64,000 bases of DNA from Acidihalobacter yilgarnensis (lineage in GTDB: Bacteria > Pseudomonadota > Gammaproteobacteria > DSM-5130 > Acidihalobacteraceae). The notes under the pieces were generated by a model. That model did no database searches. It was not told the DNA's origin and was given only the letters and a program-made list of their open reading frames with translations. Position numbers and translations under genes: made by a program. The stretch's first letter is position 1. Each line of letters opens with the position of its first letter. The stretch spans positions 1,268,501 to 1,332,500 of the forward strand of contig NZ_CP017415.1 in the NCBI RefSeq assembly GCF_001753245.1, read 5' to 3'. Shown here piece by piece: positions 28,010 through 36,404 of the stretch.

Positions 28010-28255
28010 GCCATTGCTGGGCGATCCCGTCGCCCATCGCTGGATCAAACATGGCTGCCTTGGATTTTTCATGGAAATCTTCGGTCATAGGGCATAACTG
28101 TCCATTGACATGAGTTTTGGCCGCCATGAACGCCCGTTGCACCGAAAAGCCCGGCGACGAGCGGACGGTGGTTTTATTTCCGATCTGGCATCGCTTCATG
28201 TGATCCAACGGGCTTATCGAGACGCGCTTCCGCCCGTCAGCTGAAGAGGTTGTGC
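28010..28255. other. Intergenic region after hsdR
   Basis: About 246 bases, more A/T-rich than the genes on either side. AACCCGC at 27979-27985 and GCGGGTT at 28001-28007 can form a hairpin spanning the hsdR stop, without a T-run. A TTGACA at 28105-28110 has no good -10 partner. The minus strand is open here but encodes nothing I recognise. It may be the right edge of the restriction-modification island. Confidence 0.3.
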
Positions 28256-29116
28256 TTGCATCTTTATATCGAACCGCATGATGGCCGTCAGCCAATCGTG
28301 CAGATCATCGAACAGGCGCGCAGGCGCGTCGATCTCAACGTCTACATCCTGTCCGACAAGCGGGTGCTTGTGGCGCTCAAAAAGGCGTCCGACCGGGGCG
28401 TGAAGGTGCGCATCATTCTCGATCGGGCGCCCCATGGAATGGGGCTCTGGCAGGTCGTGGACGAGTACAAGCGCATCACGGACATGGGGATCGATGTGCA
28501 CGGCACCCCGCAGCGCTTCGCCTACGACCGCGCCGATTATGTGTGCAACACCTCGATGTGCGCGATCGGTACGGCGGACTACACCGCCGCGGGATTCAAC
28601 CGGAACCGCGAATACATCATCCGCTTCTCGAATCCCGCCATCGTCAAGGCGGCGCGCGAGGTCTTCGCTGCGGATTGGCACAATAAACCGGCCGGGGATG
28701 GGCCGCGAAAATATCTCGTGCTCTCGCCCGGCAGTGCCTGGCGCATGGTTCGCCTCATCGATCAGCCGGGCAAGCTGGATATGGAGCAGGACGATATCGG
28801 CAAGACCGGCCCGGTGATCCGCGCGATGGCGCGCAAGGGCCACGCTATCCGGCTGATCCTGCCGAGTCGCGCAAGACGGCATGACGCGCACGAGATCGGG
28901 GCGTTGCGGCACGCGGGCGTCCAGGTGCGCTACATGAGCGGGGTGTACATGCACGCCAAGATGATCGCCGGCGACGACCGGGGGTACATCGGCTCGATCA
29001 ACATCACGCACACCTCGCTCTACCACAACCGCGAAGTCGGCATCACGTTCGGCGGCAAGATCCTGTCGCAGGTCCGCCGTCAATTTGAGCAGGACTGGTC
29101 CGCAGCAAAACCCTAG
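28256..29116 (+). CDS. Phospholipase D-like protein with one intact HKD motif
   Basis: A protein of about 286 residues with two PLD-fold halves. The second half carries a complete H-x-K-x4-D motif (M-H-A-K-M-I-A-G-D-D) followed by G-S-I-N-I-T. The first half keeps the downstream N-R-N-R-E-Y element but has Y-D-R where H-x-K is expected, so that active-site half is lost. Related proteins usually have a signal peptide; none is present here. Start uncertain: TTG at 28256 has AAGAGG (28244-28249) well spaced, TTG at 28250 is the alternative. Nuclease or lipid-hydrolase roles are both possible. Confidence 0.7.
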   Translation: MHLYIEPHDGRQPIVQIIEQARRRVDLNVYILSDKRVLVALKKASDRGVKVRIILDRAPHGMGLWQVVDEYKRITDMGIDVHGTPQRFAYDRADYVCNTSMCAIGTADYTAAGFNRNREYIIRFSNPAIVKAAREVFAADWHNKPAGDGPRKYLVLSPGSAWRMVRLIDQPGKLDMEQDDIGKTGPVIRAMARKGHAIRLILPSRARRHDAHEIGALRHAGVQVRYMSGVYMHAKMIAGDDRGYIGSINITHTSLYHNREVGITFGGKILSQVRRQFEQDWSAAKP

Positions 29117-29384
29117 TTCACTTCCACGACAGCAGCCTGTCGCCTTCGTGATGTTGGCACGTAGAGCATGCAGGATGCTGTATCGCTATGTGGCTGAAGT
29201 CCACGCCGTGTTCGCGCCGGCCATTCGCTGCCAGCGCGAAGCGGGTTTCACGAGATACTAAATCGAAACAGCGCAAGGCAGTCAGGAGGCACTGGTCAGC
29301 GACGATGGCCAATGGGCCGTCTTGGCCGAATCGGCGTCTGATACGGCGAACTAAGGGGTGCGGCGGGTGGCCGCGGTGCGCACG

Positions 29385-30146
29385 TCAGCCGGGGCGACGG
29401 TTTTTGGGCGATGCACCAGTCATCTTCACGAACCAGTGCACGAAACAGTCGGCTGAGGAAAATCCCAGTGTCTCGCCCAGCTCGGTGTTGCTCATGCCAG
29501 CGGACAATCCTTGCACGGCTTCGCGCAGACGCAGGGTATGGCACCAGTCCCTGAAACTCATACCGGTTTCGCGCTTGAATAGCCGAGCAAGCGTGCGTTC
29601 GGTCGCGCCTACTTCGCTTGCCCACGACGATAGTGTCCGTCGGTCTGACGGATTGCTGAGCAAGGCGTTTGCGATGCTCTGCAGGCGGCGGTCGGACGGG
29701 AGGGGTAATATCCAGCCATCTGGCTCGGAACCTGCGATTTCCTCTCTTAGCAGTTCGAGTATGTTGCGTTTGAGCCGGGGCGAGGGCAGCTTTCGCTTCG
29801 TGTCTAGCAGGCGGTCGACGAGTGCCAGCATGAGAGAGGTGGCGCGCATGAGCATGACGTGCGCGGGCATGTCGCGGCTCTGCTCTTCGGACAGGTAAAG
29901 CGCTGCAATTTCGACATCGTCGCGGGTCCGTCCCCAGTGGCTCTGCCACGGTGGTATCCAGACGGCCATGCCTGACTGCAGTAGCCATTGGCTCATCTCC
30001 GTACCGCCGACGAGGTGACCGCGCTTGACTAGGACGAATTGTCCGGCCGCATGTCGATGAGGCTGTTCTTCGAGCATTTCGGCGCGGCGGGTCGTCAGCG
30101 TGCCGCCGGTGTTGATAGCTTTCAAGGGTGCGTCTGCTGCGGTCAT
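29385..30146 (-). CDS. AraC family transcriptional regulator with N-terminal cupin
   Basis: A 253-residue regulator. The N-terminal half is a small cupin sensor (R-H-A-A-G-Q-F-V and I-P-P-W-Q-S-H-W). The C-terminal half has the AraC double helix-turn-helix (about 150-250), including A-T-E-R-T-L-A-R-L-F-K-R-E-T-G-M-S-F and L-G-F-S-S-A-D-C-F-V-H-W-F. ATG at 30146 is chosen because it begins four bases after the MFS gene stop. The frame extends to 30218 but would overlap the upstream gene. Placement behind an MFS pump suggests NimR-like local control of that pump. Confidence 0.88.
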   Translation of the reverse strand: MTAADAPLKAINTGGTLTTRRAEMLEEQPHRHAAGQFVLVKRGHLVGGTEMSQWLLQSGMAVWIPPWQSHWGRTRDDVEIAALYLSEEQSRDMPAHVMLMRATSLMLALVDRLLDTKRKLPSPRLKRNILELLREEIAGSEPDGWILPLPSDRRLQSIANALLSNPSDRRTLSSWASEVGATERTLARLFKRETGMSFRDWCHTLRLREAVQGLSAGMSNTELGETLGFSSADCFVHWFVKMTGASPKNRRPG

Positions 30147-30150
30147 TCGC

Positions 30151-31419
30151 TTATCTGCTGGGACCGTTCGGGGGCTTGGCCTCAAGATAGCGTCCTGGGA
30201 GCAGGAGGGCGAGTCCAAGGGCTGGCGTCAGTGTCAGGACCAGCATCGTGAAAGCGGCATGGAAACCGCCATCCGGCCTGGCGCGCTGGCCGATTTGCAC
30301 AGCCGTCAGCGTATTGATGCCGATGGCCGCACCAAGATTTCTGAGGAACTGGATGGCGGCCGTGCGGCTGCCGAGCTGCTCTCCGGTCGCTTGGTTCTGT
30401 GCCAAGACGAGCGAGGCTGTGGCGACGAAACCGACGCCGAATCCCAGCAGACTCATGGCCACCCAGATTGTGATCGTGTCCGTGTGCCGGCCTTCCAGCG
30501 CCAGCAGTGCCGCACCCGAAATCATCATCACGATGCCGAGCGCCGCGAACCTGCGATAGCCGCCGCGGTTGAGCAGATGCCCGCAGACGGCCGAACCCGT
30601 TGACCAGCCGATGGCTGCCAGCGTGATCGTGCCAGCCGCAAGGTAGGGGCTCGTTTCTACACCGAAGCGGATGTAGAACGGCAGGAGCACGACCGTGCCG
30701 TAGAGTGCTGCGCTGGACAGAAACGAAAGCGCGAAGGCGGCGAGCAGGTCACGGTGTTCGACCGCGCCCGCAATCAACTTGCGGCTCGAAGGCCAGGATA
30801 GGCAGGGTTGCCGAGGCGCACGCGGCGCGGCGGCGGGGACATTGTCCCGGACGCCACGCAATAGCAGCATGAGGGCAAGGGCCAGCGGCAGGTTGATCCA
30901 GAACACGCTGCGCCAGCCGAAAGCAGCGGATACCGATGCGCCTATGGCGGGTCCGGTCAGCGCGGCCAGCCCCCAGACAAGGCTCAGCAGGCCTTGGGCC
31001 TTGGCACGTTCGTGGGGGGCGAACAGGCTGCCCAGCAGGGTGTAATCCAGCACGATGATGGATCCGCCCGCTATCCCCTGCAATGCGCGCAGGGCAATCA
31101 GTCCATGCATGCCGGTGGCGAGACCGCAGCCGGCTGAGGCGATACCAAACAGACCGAGCGCATAGGTCAGTATCGGGCGCGTTCCGTAACGGTCCGCCAA
31201 ATGTCCGGCTGGGGGTGCGCACAGCATGACGGCAAGCAGGTAGGCGGACATGACCCATGCGCGCTGCGTGGTGTCGCCCAGAGCGTGGCCGATGTCAGGC
31301 AACAGCACGGCGACGACTGTGCTGTCCATGGCTGCCAGGAATAGGCTGAAGGCCAGTGCGGCAACAGCCCAGCGTCTCGCGCTGCCGCGCGCCTTGGTTT
31401 CAGGTAGGACAATGCTCAT
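30151..31419 (-). CDS. MFS multidrug-efflux-type transporter (EmrB/DHA-like)
   Basis: A 422-residue integral membrane protein with at least twelve hydrophobic segments. The first helix has the drug-antiporter pattern A-A-M-D-S-T-V-V-A-V-L-L-P-D-I, the 2-3 loop G-H-L-A-D-R-Y-G-T-R is motif A, and the fifth helix region G-L-A-A-L-T-G-P-A-I-G is motif C of antiporters. It is likely a proton-driven exporter of small molecules; the substrate is unknown. ATG at 31419 is preferred over an upstream GTG/TTG extension. It forms an apparent operon with the AraC regulator downstream. Confidence 0.88.
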   Translation of the reverse strand: MSIVLPETKARGSARRWAVAALAFSLFLAAMDSTVVAVLLPDIGHALGDTTQRAWVMSAYLLAVMLCAPPAGHLADRYGTRPILTYALGLFGIASAGCGLATGMHGLIALRALQGIAGGSIIVLDYTLLGSLFAPHERAKAQGLLSLVWGLAALTGPAIGASVSAAFGWRSVFWINLPLALALMLLLRGVRDNVPAAAPRAPRQPCLSWPSSRKLIAGAVEHRDLLAAFALSFLSSAALYGTVVLLPFYIRFGVETSPYLAAGTITLAAIGWSTGSAVCGHLLNRGGYRRFAALGIVMMISGAALLALEGRHTDTITIWVAMSLLGFGVGFVATASLVLAQNQATGEQLGSRTAAIQFLRNLGAAIGINTLTAVQIGQRARPDGGFHAAFTMLVLTLTPALGLALLLPGRYLEAKPPNGPSR

Positions 31420-31559
31420 GTCGGGCCTCGCAGTTCTATTCGACGGGCGAAGGCGCCACGTCACGAGGCCAGACTAGTACTGGAAAGGCTGGGTCGATAT
31501 GTTCGTAAAAGACCTGTTTAGTATCGAATCGGACAGTTACTGCAGCGGGCAGGGACAAA

Positions 31560-31583
31560 GGCGCCACCATGGCGGGTGGCGCC
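31560..31583 (-). terminator. Probable intrinsic terminator of the ybbN-like gene
   Basis: GGCGCCACC at 31560-31568 pairs with GGTGGCGCC at 31575-31583 around a six-base loop. Read on the minus strand it lies 15 bases after the gene's stop and is followed by TTTGTCC. The stem is strong but the U-tract is short. Confidence 0.55.
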
Positions 31584-31598
31584 CTGGGGGCTGTCCAG

Positions 31599-32459
31599 TC
31601 AGTGCATCAGATTGAACATCTTCCGTCGGTAGGGCGTGACGCGTTCGTCGTTGCCGAGGAGTTCGAAGGCGGCGAGCAGGCCGCGTCGGCCGGCTTCGTC
31701 GTTGTGCTGGCGGTCGCGGCGCATGATGTCGAGGTATTCGTCCATGCCTGCTTCGTATTCGCCGGCGAGGATGCAGGCGGCGGCGAGCTGTTCGCGGGTG
31801 TCGAGATCGTCCGGCTGCGCCGTGACGCGTGCGCGCAGTTCGTCGAGCGGCGGGGCGTCGGCCTGTTGCGCGGCGAGCTGGCAGGTGGCGAGCAGGCGCT
31901 TGACGTCGGCGTCCTCGGCATATTTGGCGGGCAGGGCGCGTAGTTGCTGCTCGGCCTCGGCCGTCTGGCCCTGGCGGATCAGTAGATCGGCCAGATCGAG
32001 GTCGACGCGGTGGTTGTCGGGATCATCCTCGCGCGCACGACGCAGCAGGGCCAGGGCCGCATCGACATCGCCGGCGTCGGCCTGCGTGCGGGCCTGCTCG
32101 CGCAGAGCGTCGGATTCGCGCGGGATATGCCGTTCGAGCAGTTCTCGGATCGCCGACTCGGGCTGTACGCCCATGAATTCATCCACCACGGCGCCGCCCA
32201 CGAACAGCTTCACGGTGGGCAGGCTGCGGACGCCGTACTGGTTGGCCAGCGCCTGCTCGACATCGCTGTTGACCTTGGCGACCAGTAGCTTGCCGCCGTA
32301 GGCATTGGCGAGATTGTCGAGCACTGGCGCGAGCATGCGACAGGGGCCGCACCAGTCCGCCCAGAAGTCGACGAGCACAGGCACCTGCTGCGAGCGTTGC
32401 AGGACGCGCTCGGCGAAGTCGGCGGCGGTGACGTCGAAGACATAGGGTGAATCGCTCAT
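31599..32459 (-). CDS. ybbN: Co-chaperone YbbN/CnoX (thioredoxin-TPR protein)
   Basis: A 286-residue protein: an N-terminal thioredoxin domain with W-C-G-P-C (Cys37, Cys40) and cis-proline R-S-L-P-T-V, then a C-terminal TPR-like helical region (about 120-286). YbbN/CnoX protects proteins under oxidative stress and hands them to DnaK/GroEL. The E. coli protein lacks the normal CxxC pair; this one keeps it, so it may also be an active reductase, as in other bacteria. ATG at 32459 has GAAAGGAA upstream. It is divergent from the DUF455 gene. Confidence 0.92.
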   Translation of the reverse strand: MSDSPYVFDVTAADFAERVLQRSQQVPVLVDFWADWCGPCRMLAPVLDNLANAYGGKLLVAKVNSDVEQALANQYGVRSLPTVKLFVGGAVVDEFMGVQPESAIRELLERHIPRESDALREQARTQADAGDVDAALALLRRAREDDPDNHRVDLDLADLLIRQGQTAEAEQQLRALPAKYAEDADVKRLLATCQLAAQQADAPPLDELRARVTAQPDDLDTREQLAAACILAGEYEAGMDEYLDIMRRDRQHNDEAGRRGLLAAFELLGNDERVTPYRRKMFNLMH

Positions 32460-32619
32460 GCTGGTTTCCTTTCGCGGATCGGTGAGTGGATGCGCGGGGG
32501 CCCGGCGGCGGGCTTCCCGCATGCCCTGTGACTGCCACTATGGGGATCGCCGTACGGTGCTTCAACTGCATGCCGGCGATCCCGCCGGACGCGGCGGACA
32601 TCGGGACGGGGCGATCTGG

Positions 32620-32625
32620 CATAAT
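32620..32625 (+). promoter_or_regulatory. -10-like hexamer directly before the DUF455 gene
   Basis: CATAAT ends nine bases before the GTG start at 32634, and GACA lies about 19 bases further upstream as a weak -35. If used, the transcript would have almost no leader. Similar placement is seen before 55674 and 60211. Confidence 0.3.
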
Positions 32626-32633
32626 CGGCGGTT

Positions 32634-33491
32634 GTGAACAGCCCGATATCCAGCGGACAGGTGGAAGGATCGATTGCGGCGGGCGATCGGCATGCCCGTG
32701 TGTTCGCCGCGCTGATGGAGCCTGATCCCCAACGCAAGTGCGCGGCAACCGCGCAGCTCTGGGTCGATTGGCAGGCGGGTCGATTGAGGCCGGAAGCCGA
32801 CGCGCCGCCGGTTGCGCGCGTTGCGGTGGCGGGTCGCCCCGCGCGGCCGGAGCTGGTGCCGCCGCGCGAGGTGCCACGTCGGGGATTGGGCTCGGCAGCG
32901 GGTCGTGTGGCATTGATCCACGCGGTGGCCCACATCGAGTTCAATGCGGTGAATCTGGCACTGGACGCGGTCTACCGCTTTCGCGAGATGCCGGAGGCCT
33001 TCGCCGGCGATTGGTTGCGCATTGCCGCCGAGGAGGCCCGGCATTTTGGCCTGGTGAGCGATCGTCTGGCCGAGCTGGGTCGGGCGTATGGCGATTTTCC
33101 GGCACATAACGGTCTCTGGGAAATGGCTTGCAAGACCGATCACGACGTGTTGTTGCGCATGGCGCTGGTACCACGCGTGCTGGAGGCGCGCGGACTGGAC
33201 GTGACCCCGGGCATGATCGAGCGCCTGAGCGCGGCAGGCGATAGGGAGACGGTGGCCGTGCTTGAGGTCATCCTGCGCGAGGAGATCGGCCATGTGGCCG
33301 CGGGCTCTCACTGGTACGCTTATCTGTGTCGCGCGCGGGGCCTGGAGCCGGAGGCCACCTTTCGCGAGCTGGTGAAGACGCATGCGCCCGGCTATGTGCA
33401 GGGGCCGTTACACGCAGCGGGACGGTTGGCAGCGGGTTTCAGCGAAATGGAGCTGGCGGGGCTGGAGGCTCTGCGGCACCCTCAGGAATAA
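32634..33491 (+). CDS. DUF455 ferritin-like protein
   Basis: A 285-residue, mostly helical protein of the DUF455 family (ferritin-like/MiaE-related fold). Possible di-metal ligands are in A-H-I-E-F-N-A (near residue 100), A-A-E-E-A-R-H-F (near 132) and R-E-E-I-G-H-V (near 219): paired E and E-x-x-H patterns typical of di-iron carboxylate proteins. No substrate is established for the family. GTG at 32634 is the start. It is upstream of parE by 28 bases and may be co-transcribed with it. Confidence 0.85.
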   Translation: MNSPISSGQVEGSIAAGDRHARVFAALMEPDPQRKCAATAQLWVDWQAGRLRPEADAPPVARVAVAGRPARPELVPPREVPRRGLGSAAGRVALIHAVAHIEFNAVNLALDAVYRFREMPEAFAGDWLRIAAEEARHFGLVSDRLAELGRAYGDFPAHNGLWEMACKTDHDVLLRMALVPRVLEARGLDVTPGMIERLSAAGDRETVAVLEVILREEIGHVAAGSHWYAYLCRARGLEPEATFRELVKTHAPGYVQGPLHAAGRLAAGFSEMELAGLEALRHPQE

Positions 33492-33519
33492 ATGACGAAC
33501 GGCGGGAGTCGAGTGTTGC

Positions 33520-35403
33520 ATGAGCGGTTATAACGCGGCGGATATCGAGGTACTGAGCGGTCTTGACCCGGTGCGCAAGCGCCCGGGCATGTATACCGAT
33601 ACCACGCGCCCGAATCACCTCGCCCAGGAGGTCATCGACAACAGTGTCGACGAGGCGCTGGCGGGTTTTGCCAGCCGGATCGAGGTGACCCTGCATACCG
33701 ATGGCTCGGTGTCGGTGGTCGACGACGGGCGCGGGATGCCGGTCGACCTGCACCCCGAACAAGGCCGCCCAGGCGTCGAGGTGATCCTCTCGACCTTGCA
33801 TGCGGGCGGCAAGTTTTCCGACAAGACCTATCAGTTTTCCGGTGGCTTGCATGGCGTCGGCGTGTCCGTGGTCAACGCGCTGTCGAAGCGTCTCGACGTG
33901 TGGGTGCGCCGCAATGGCCAGGAGCATCACATCGCCTTCGCCGGTGGCGAACGGGTCACGCCGCTGGAGGTGGTTGGCACCACGGCCAAGCGCAATACCG
34001 GTACGACGCTGCGTTTCTGGCCGGACCCAGTCTATTTCGACACGGTGAAATTCAGCCTGGCGCGGCTCAAGCATGTATTGCGGGCCAAAGCCGTGCTGTG
34101 TCCCGGCCTTGAAGTCGTGCTGCTCGACGAGGCCAGCGGGGAGTCGGATGTCTGGTGCTATGAGGATGGCCTGCGCGATTATTTGATGGAAACGGCCGGC
34201 GAATACGAGCACCTGCCGGCCGACCCCTTTGTAGGGCGCTCCGAAGGCAGCCGCGAGACCGTCGAATGGGCGTTGGTGTGGCAGCCGGAGGGTGGGGAGG
34301 GCATCGCGGAAAGTTACGTGAACCTGATCCCCACCGCGCAGGGCGGCACCCACGTCAATGGCCTGCGTACCGGCCTGACCGAGGCGGTGAGAGATTTCTG
34401 CGAGTTCCGCAACCTGCTCCCGCGTGGTGTCAAGCTGGCGCCGGAGGATGTGTGGGATCGGGTGAGTTATGTGCTCTCGCTCAAGCTGGCCGATCCGCAG
34501 TTCGCCGGCCAAACCAAGGAGCGACTCGGCTCGCGAGAGGCCGCGGCCTTTGTTTCCGGGGTGGTCAAGGATGCATTCAGCCTGTGGCTTAACCGTCACG
34601 TGGCCGAAGGCGAACGTCTGGCCGAACTGGTTATCAACGCCGCCAACCGGCGCATGCGCGCGGGCAAGAAGGTGGTGCGCAAGAAGGTCACCTCGGGGCC
34701 GGCGCTACCCGGCAAACTGGCCGATTGCAGTGCCCAGGATCTGGCGCGCACCGAGCTTTTTTTGGTCGAGGGCGATTCCGCAGGCGGGTCGGCCAAGCAG
34801 GCGCGCAACCGCGAATTCCAGGCCATTTTGCCGCTGCGTGGCAAGATTCTGAATACCTGGGAGGTGGAGTCCGCTCAGGTACTCGGCTCGCAGGAAGTTC
34901 ACGATATCGCCGTGGCCCTGGGCATTGAGCCGGGCGCTGCGGAGATCGATGGATTGCGTTACGGCAAGGTGTGCATTCTCGCCGACGCAGATTCCGACGG
35001 CGCGCATATTGCGACGCTGCTTTGTGCCCTGTTCGTGCGCCACTTCCGGCCGTTGGTGGCACGCGGGCACGTGTTTGTCGCCATGCCACCGCTCTATCGT
35101 GTGGACCTCGGCAAGGAGGTCTACTATGCGCTGGACGAATCCGAGCGTGAGGGCGTGCTCGACCGTCTGCGAGCCGAAGGCCGGCGGGGTACGCCGCAAG
35201 TCACCCGTTTCAAGGGCCTCGGCGAGATGAACCCACTGCAGCTGCGCGAGACGACCATGGCGCCGGACACGCGTCGGCTGGTGCAACTCACGCTCGACGA
35301 CACCACCGAGACGGACAGCCTGCTCGACCTGCTGCTGGCCAAGCGCCGCGCCAGTGATCGGCGCGGATGGCTGGAGCGCAAGGGCAATCTGGCGGAGATC
35401 TGA
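33520..35403 (+). CDS. parE: DNA topoisomerase IV subunit B
   Basis: A 627-residue ATPase subunit that decatenates replicated chromosomes together with ParC. The GHKL ATP site is seen as V-I-D-N-S-V-D-E-A and V-D-D-G-R-G-M-P, the transducer domain follows, and the TOPRIM domain has V-E-G-D-S-A-G-G-S-A-K-Q and D-A-D-S-D-G-A-H-I. Length and the R-K-R-P-G-M-Y-T-D-T-T start fit ParE rather than GyrB, which is longer. parC lies about 1 kb downstream, with a phosphatase gene between. Confidence 0.96.
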   Translation: MSGYNAADIEVLSGLDPVRKRPGMYTDTTRPNHLAQEVIDNSVDEALAGFASRIEVTLHTDGSVSVVDDGRGMPVDLHPEQGRPGVEVILSTLHAGGKFSDKTYQFSGGLHGVGVSVVNALSKRLDVWVRRNGQEHHIAFAGGERVTPLEVVGTTAKRNTGTTLRFWPDPVYFDTVKFSLARLKHVLRAKAVLCPGLEVVLLDEASGESDVWCYEDGLRDYLMETAGEYEHLPADPFVGRSEGSRETVEWALVWQPEGGEGIAESYVNLIPTAQGGTHVNGLRTGLTEAVRDFCEFRNLLPRGVKLAPEDVWDRVSYVLSLKLADPQFAGQTKERLGSREAAAFVSGVVKDAFSLWLNRHVAEGERLAELVINAANRRMRAGKKVVRKKVTSGPALPGKLADCSAQDLARTELFLVEGDSAGGSAKQARNREFQAILPLRGKILNTWEVESAQVLGSQEVHDIAVALGIEPGAAEIDGLRYGKVCILADADSDGAHIATLLCALFVRHFRPLVARGHVFVAMPPLYRVDLGKEVYYALDESEREGVLDRLRAEGRRGTPQVTRFKGLGEMNPLQLRETTMAPDTRRLVQLTLDDTTETDSLLDLLLAKRRASDRRGWLERKGNLAEI

Positions 35404-35460
35404 AATGTATTCCGACGGCCAAGCGGACCTACGCGAAAACCGGCCAGGGCGGTGCGCGGC

Positions 35461-36393
35461 ATGAGCACGCCCTTGTTCACCCAGACCATCGTCGCCATGG
35501 TTTGGGACTTCGACAAGACGCTGATCCCGGGCTACATGCAGGCGCCGCTGTTCCGACACTACGGCGTGGACGAGAAGGCTTTCTGGGGCGAGGTCAACGC
35601 GCTGGAGGCGCAGTATCGCGCCCGTGGCTGCGAACAGGTGGCGAGCGAGATGGCGTACCTGAACCACGTGCTGGCCTACGTGCGTCGCGGAACCTTCAAG
35701 GGACTGAGCAACACACTGCTCGAATCGCTAGGGCGGGAGCTGGCGTTCTATCCGGGCTTGCCCGATTTCTTCGCCGAATTGCGCGCGATGGTGGCCGCCG
35801 ATCCGGCCTTCGCGCATCACGACATCACCCTGGAGCACTACGTGGTCAGCACCGGCTTCACACGCACCATTCGTGGTAGCGCGCTGGCCTCGGAGCTGGA
35901 TGGTGTGTGGGGTTGCGAGTTCGTCGAGGACCTGGACGGCGAGGGCGATGAGATCGCCCAGATCGGCTACGTGCTGGATAACACGACCAAGACCCGCGCG
36001 GTGTTCGAGATCAACAAGGGTGTGAACAAGCATCCCGATCAGATCAGCGTGAACGCCAATCTGGCCGAGGGCGAGCGTCGCATTCCGTTCCAGAATATCG
36101 TGTATGTCGCCGACGGTCCGTCGGACGTGCCCGTGTTCTCCGTGGTCAAGCGCAGCGGCGGGCGCACCTACGGCGTATATAACCCCGGCCACGACAATGA
36201 GTTCCGGCAGATCAACGAGCTGCAGCGCCAGGGGCGCGTGCAGTCCTTCGGCCCGGCCGATTACCGGCCCGGTTCGCAGACCCATATGTGGCTGAGCAAC
36301 GCGGTGCGCGAGATCGCCGAGCGTATCGTGCGCGACCGCGAGGCCGCCCTTGGCGCCCGCGTCGGCCAGCCTCCCCGTCACCTCAACGACTGA
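35461..36393 (+). CDS. HAD superfamily hydrolase, phosphoserine-phosphatase-like
   Basis: A 310-residue protein with HAD motif I D-F-D-K-T-L (near residue 17), an alpha-helical cap, motif II around V-V-S-T-G-F, and motif [14 protein letters not shown]. It resembles large SerB-like phosphatases, but the substrate is not certain. In Pseudomonas a probable phosphoserine phosphatase gene also lies near parC, parE and fimX, supporting vertical inheritance. ATG at 35461 is chosen; GTG at 35452 is the alternative. parC begins eleven bases after its stop. Confidence 0.85.
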   Translation: MSTPLFTQTIVAMVWDFDKTLIPGYMQAPLFRHYGVDEKAFWGEVNALEAQYRARGCEQVASEMAYLNHVLAYVRRGTFKGLSNTLLESLGRELAFYPGLPDFFAELRAMVAADPAFAHHDITLEHYVVSTGFTRTIRGSALASELDGVWGCEFVEDLDGEGDEIAQIGYVLDNTTKTRAVFEINKGVNKHPDQISVNANLAEGERRIPFQNIVYVADGPSDVPVFSVVKRSGGRTYGVYNPGHDNEFRQINELQRQGRVQSFGPADYRPGSQTHMWLSNAVREIAERIVRDREAALGARVGQPPRHLND

Positions 36394-36404
36394 AATACAC
36401 CCGT

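Noticed and set aside
28105-28110. TTGACA as promoter for the PLD-like gene
   Set aside because: A perfect -35 match, but no acceptable -10 hexamer at 16-18 bases and more than 140 bases to the start codon.
27894-28160. Minus-strand peptide frame overlapping the hsdR end and the following spacer
   Set aside because: Part of it looks protein-like, but I recognise no family and most of the frame lies opposite hsdR.
29117-29384. Possible gene remnant between the PLD-like and AraC genes
   Set aside because: Short frames such as one ending S-D-T-A-N near 29352 look mildly protein-like, but no domain or start signal supports them.
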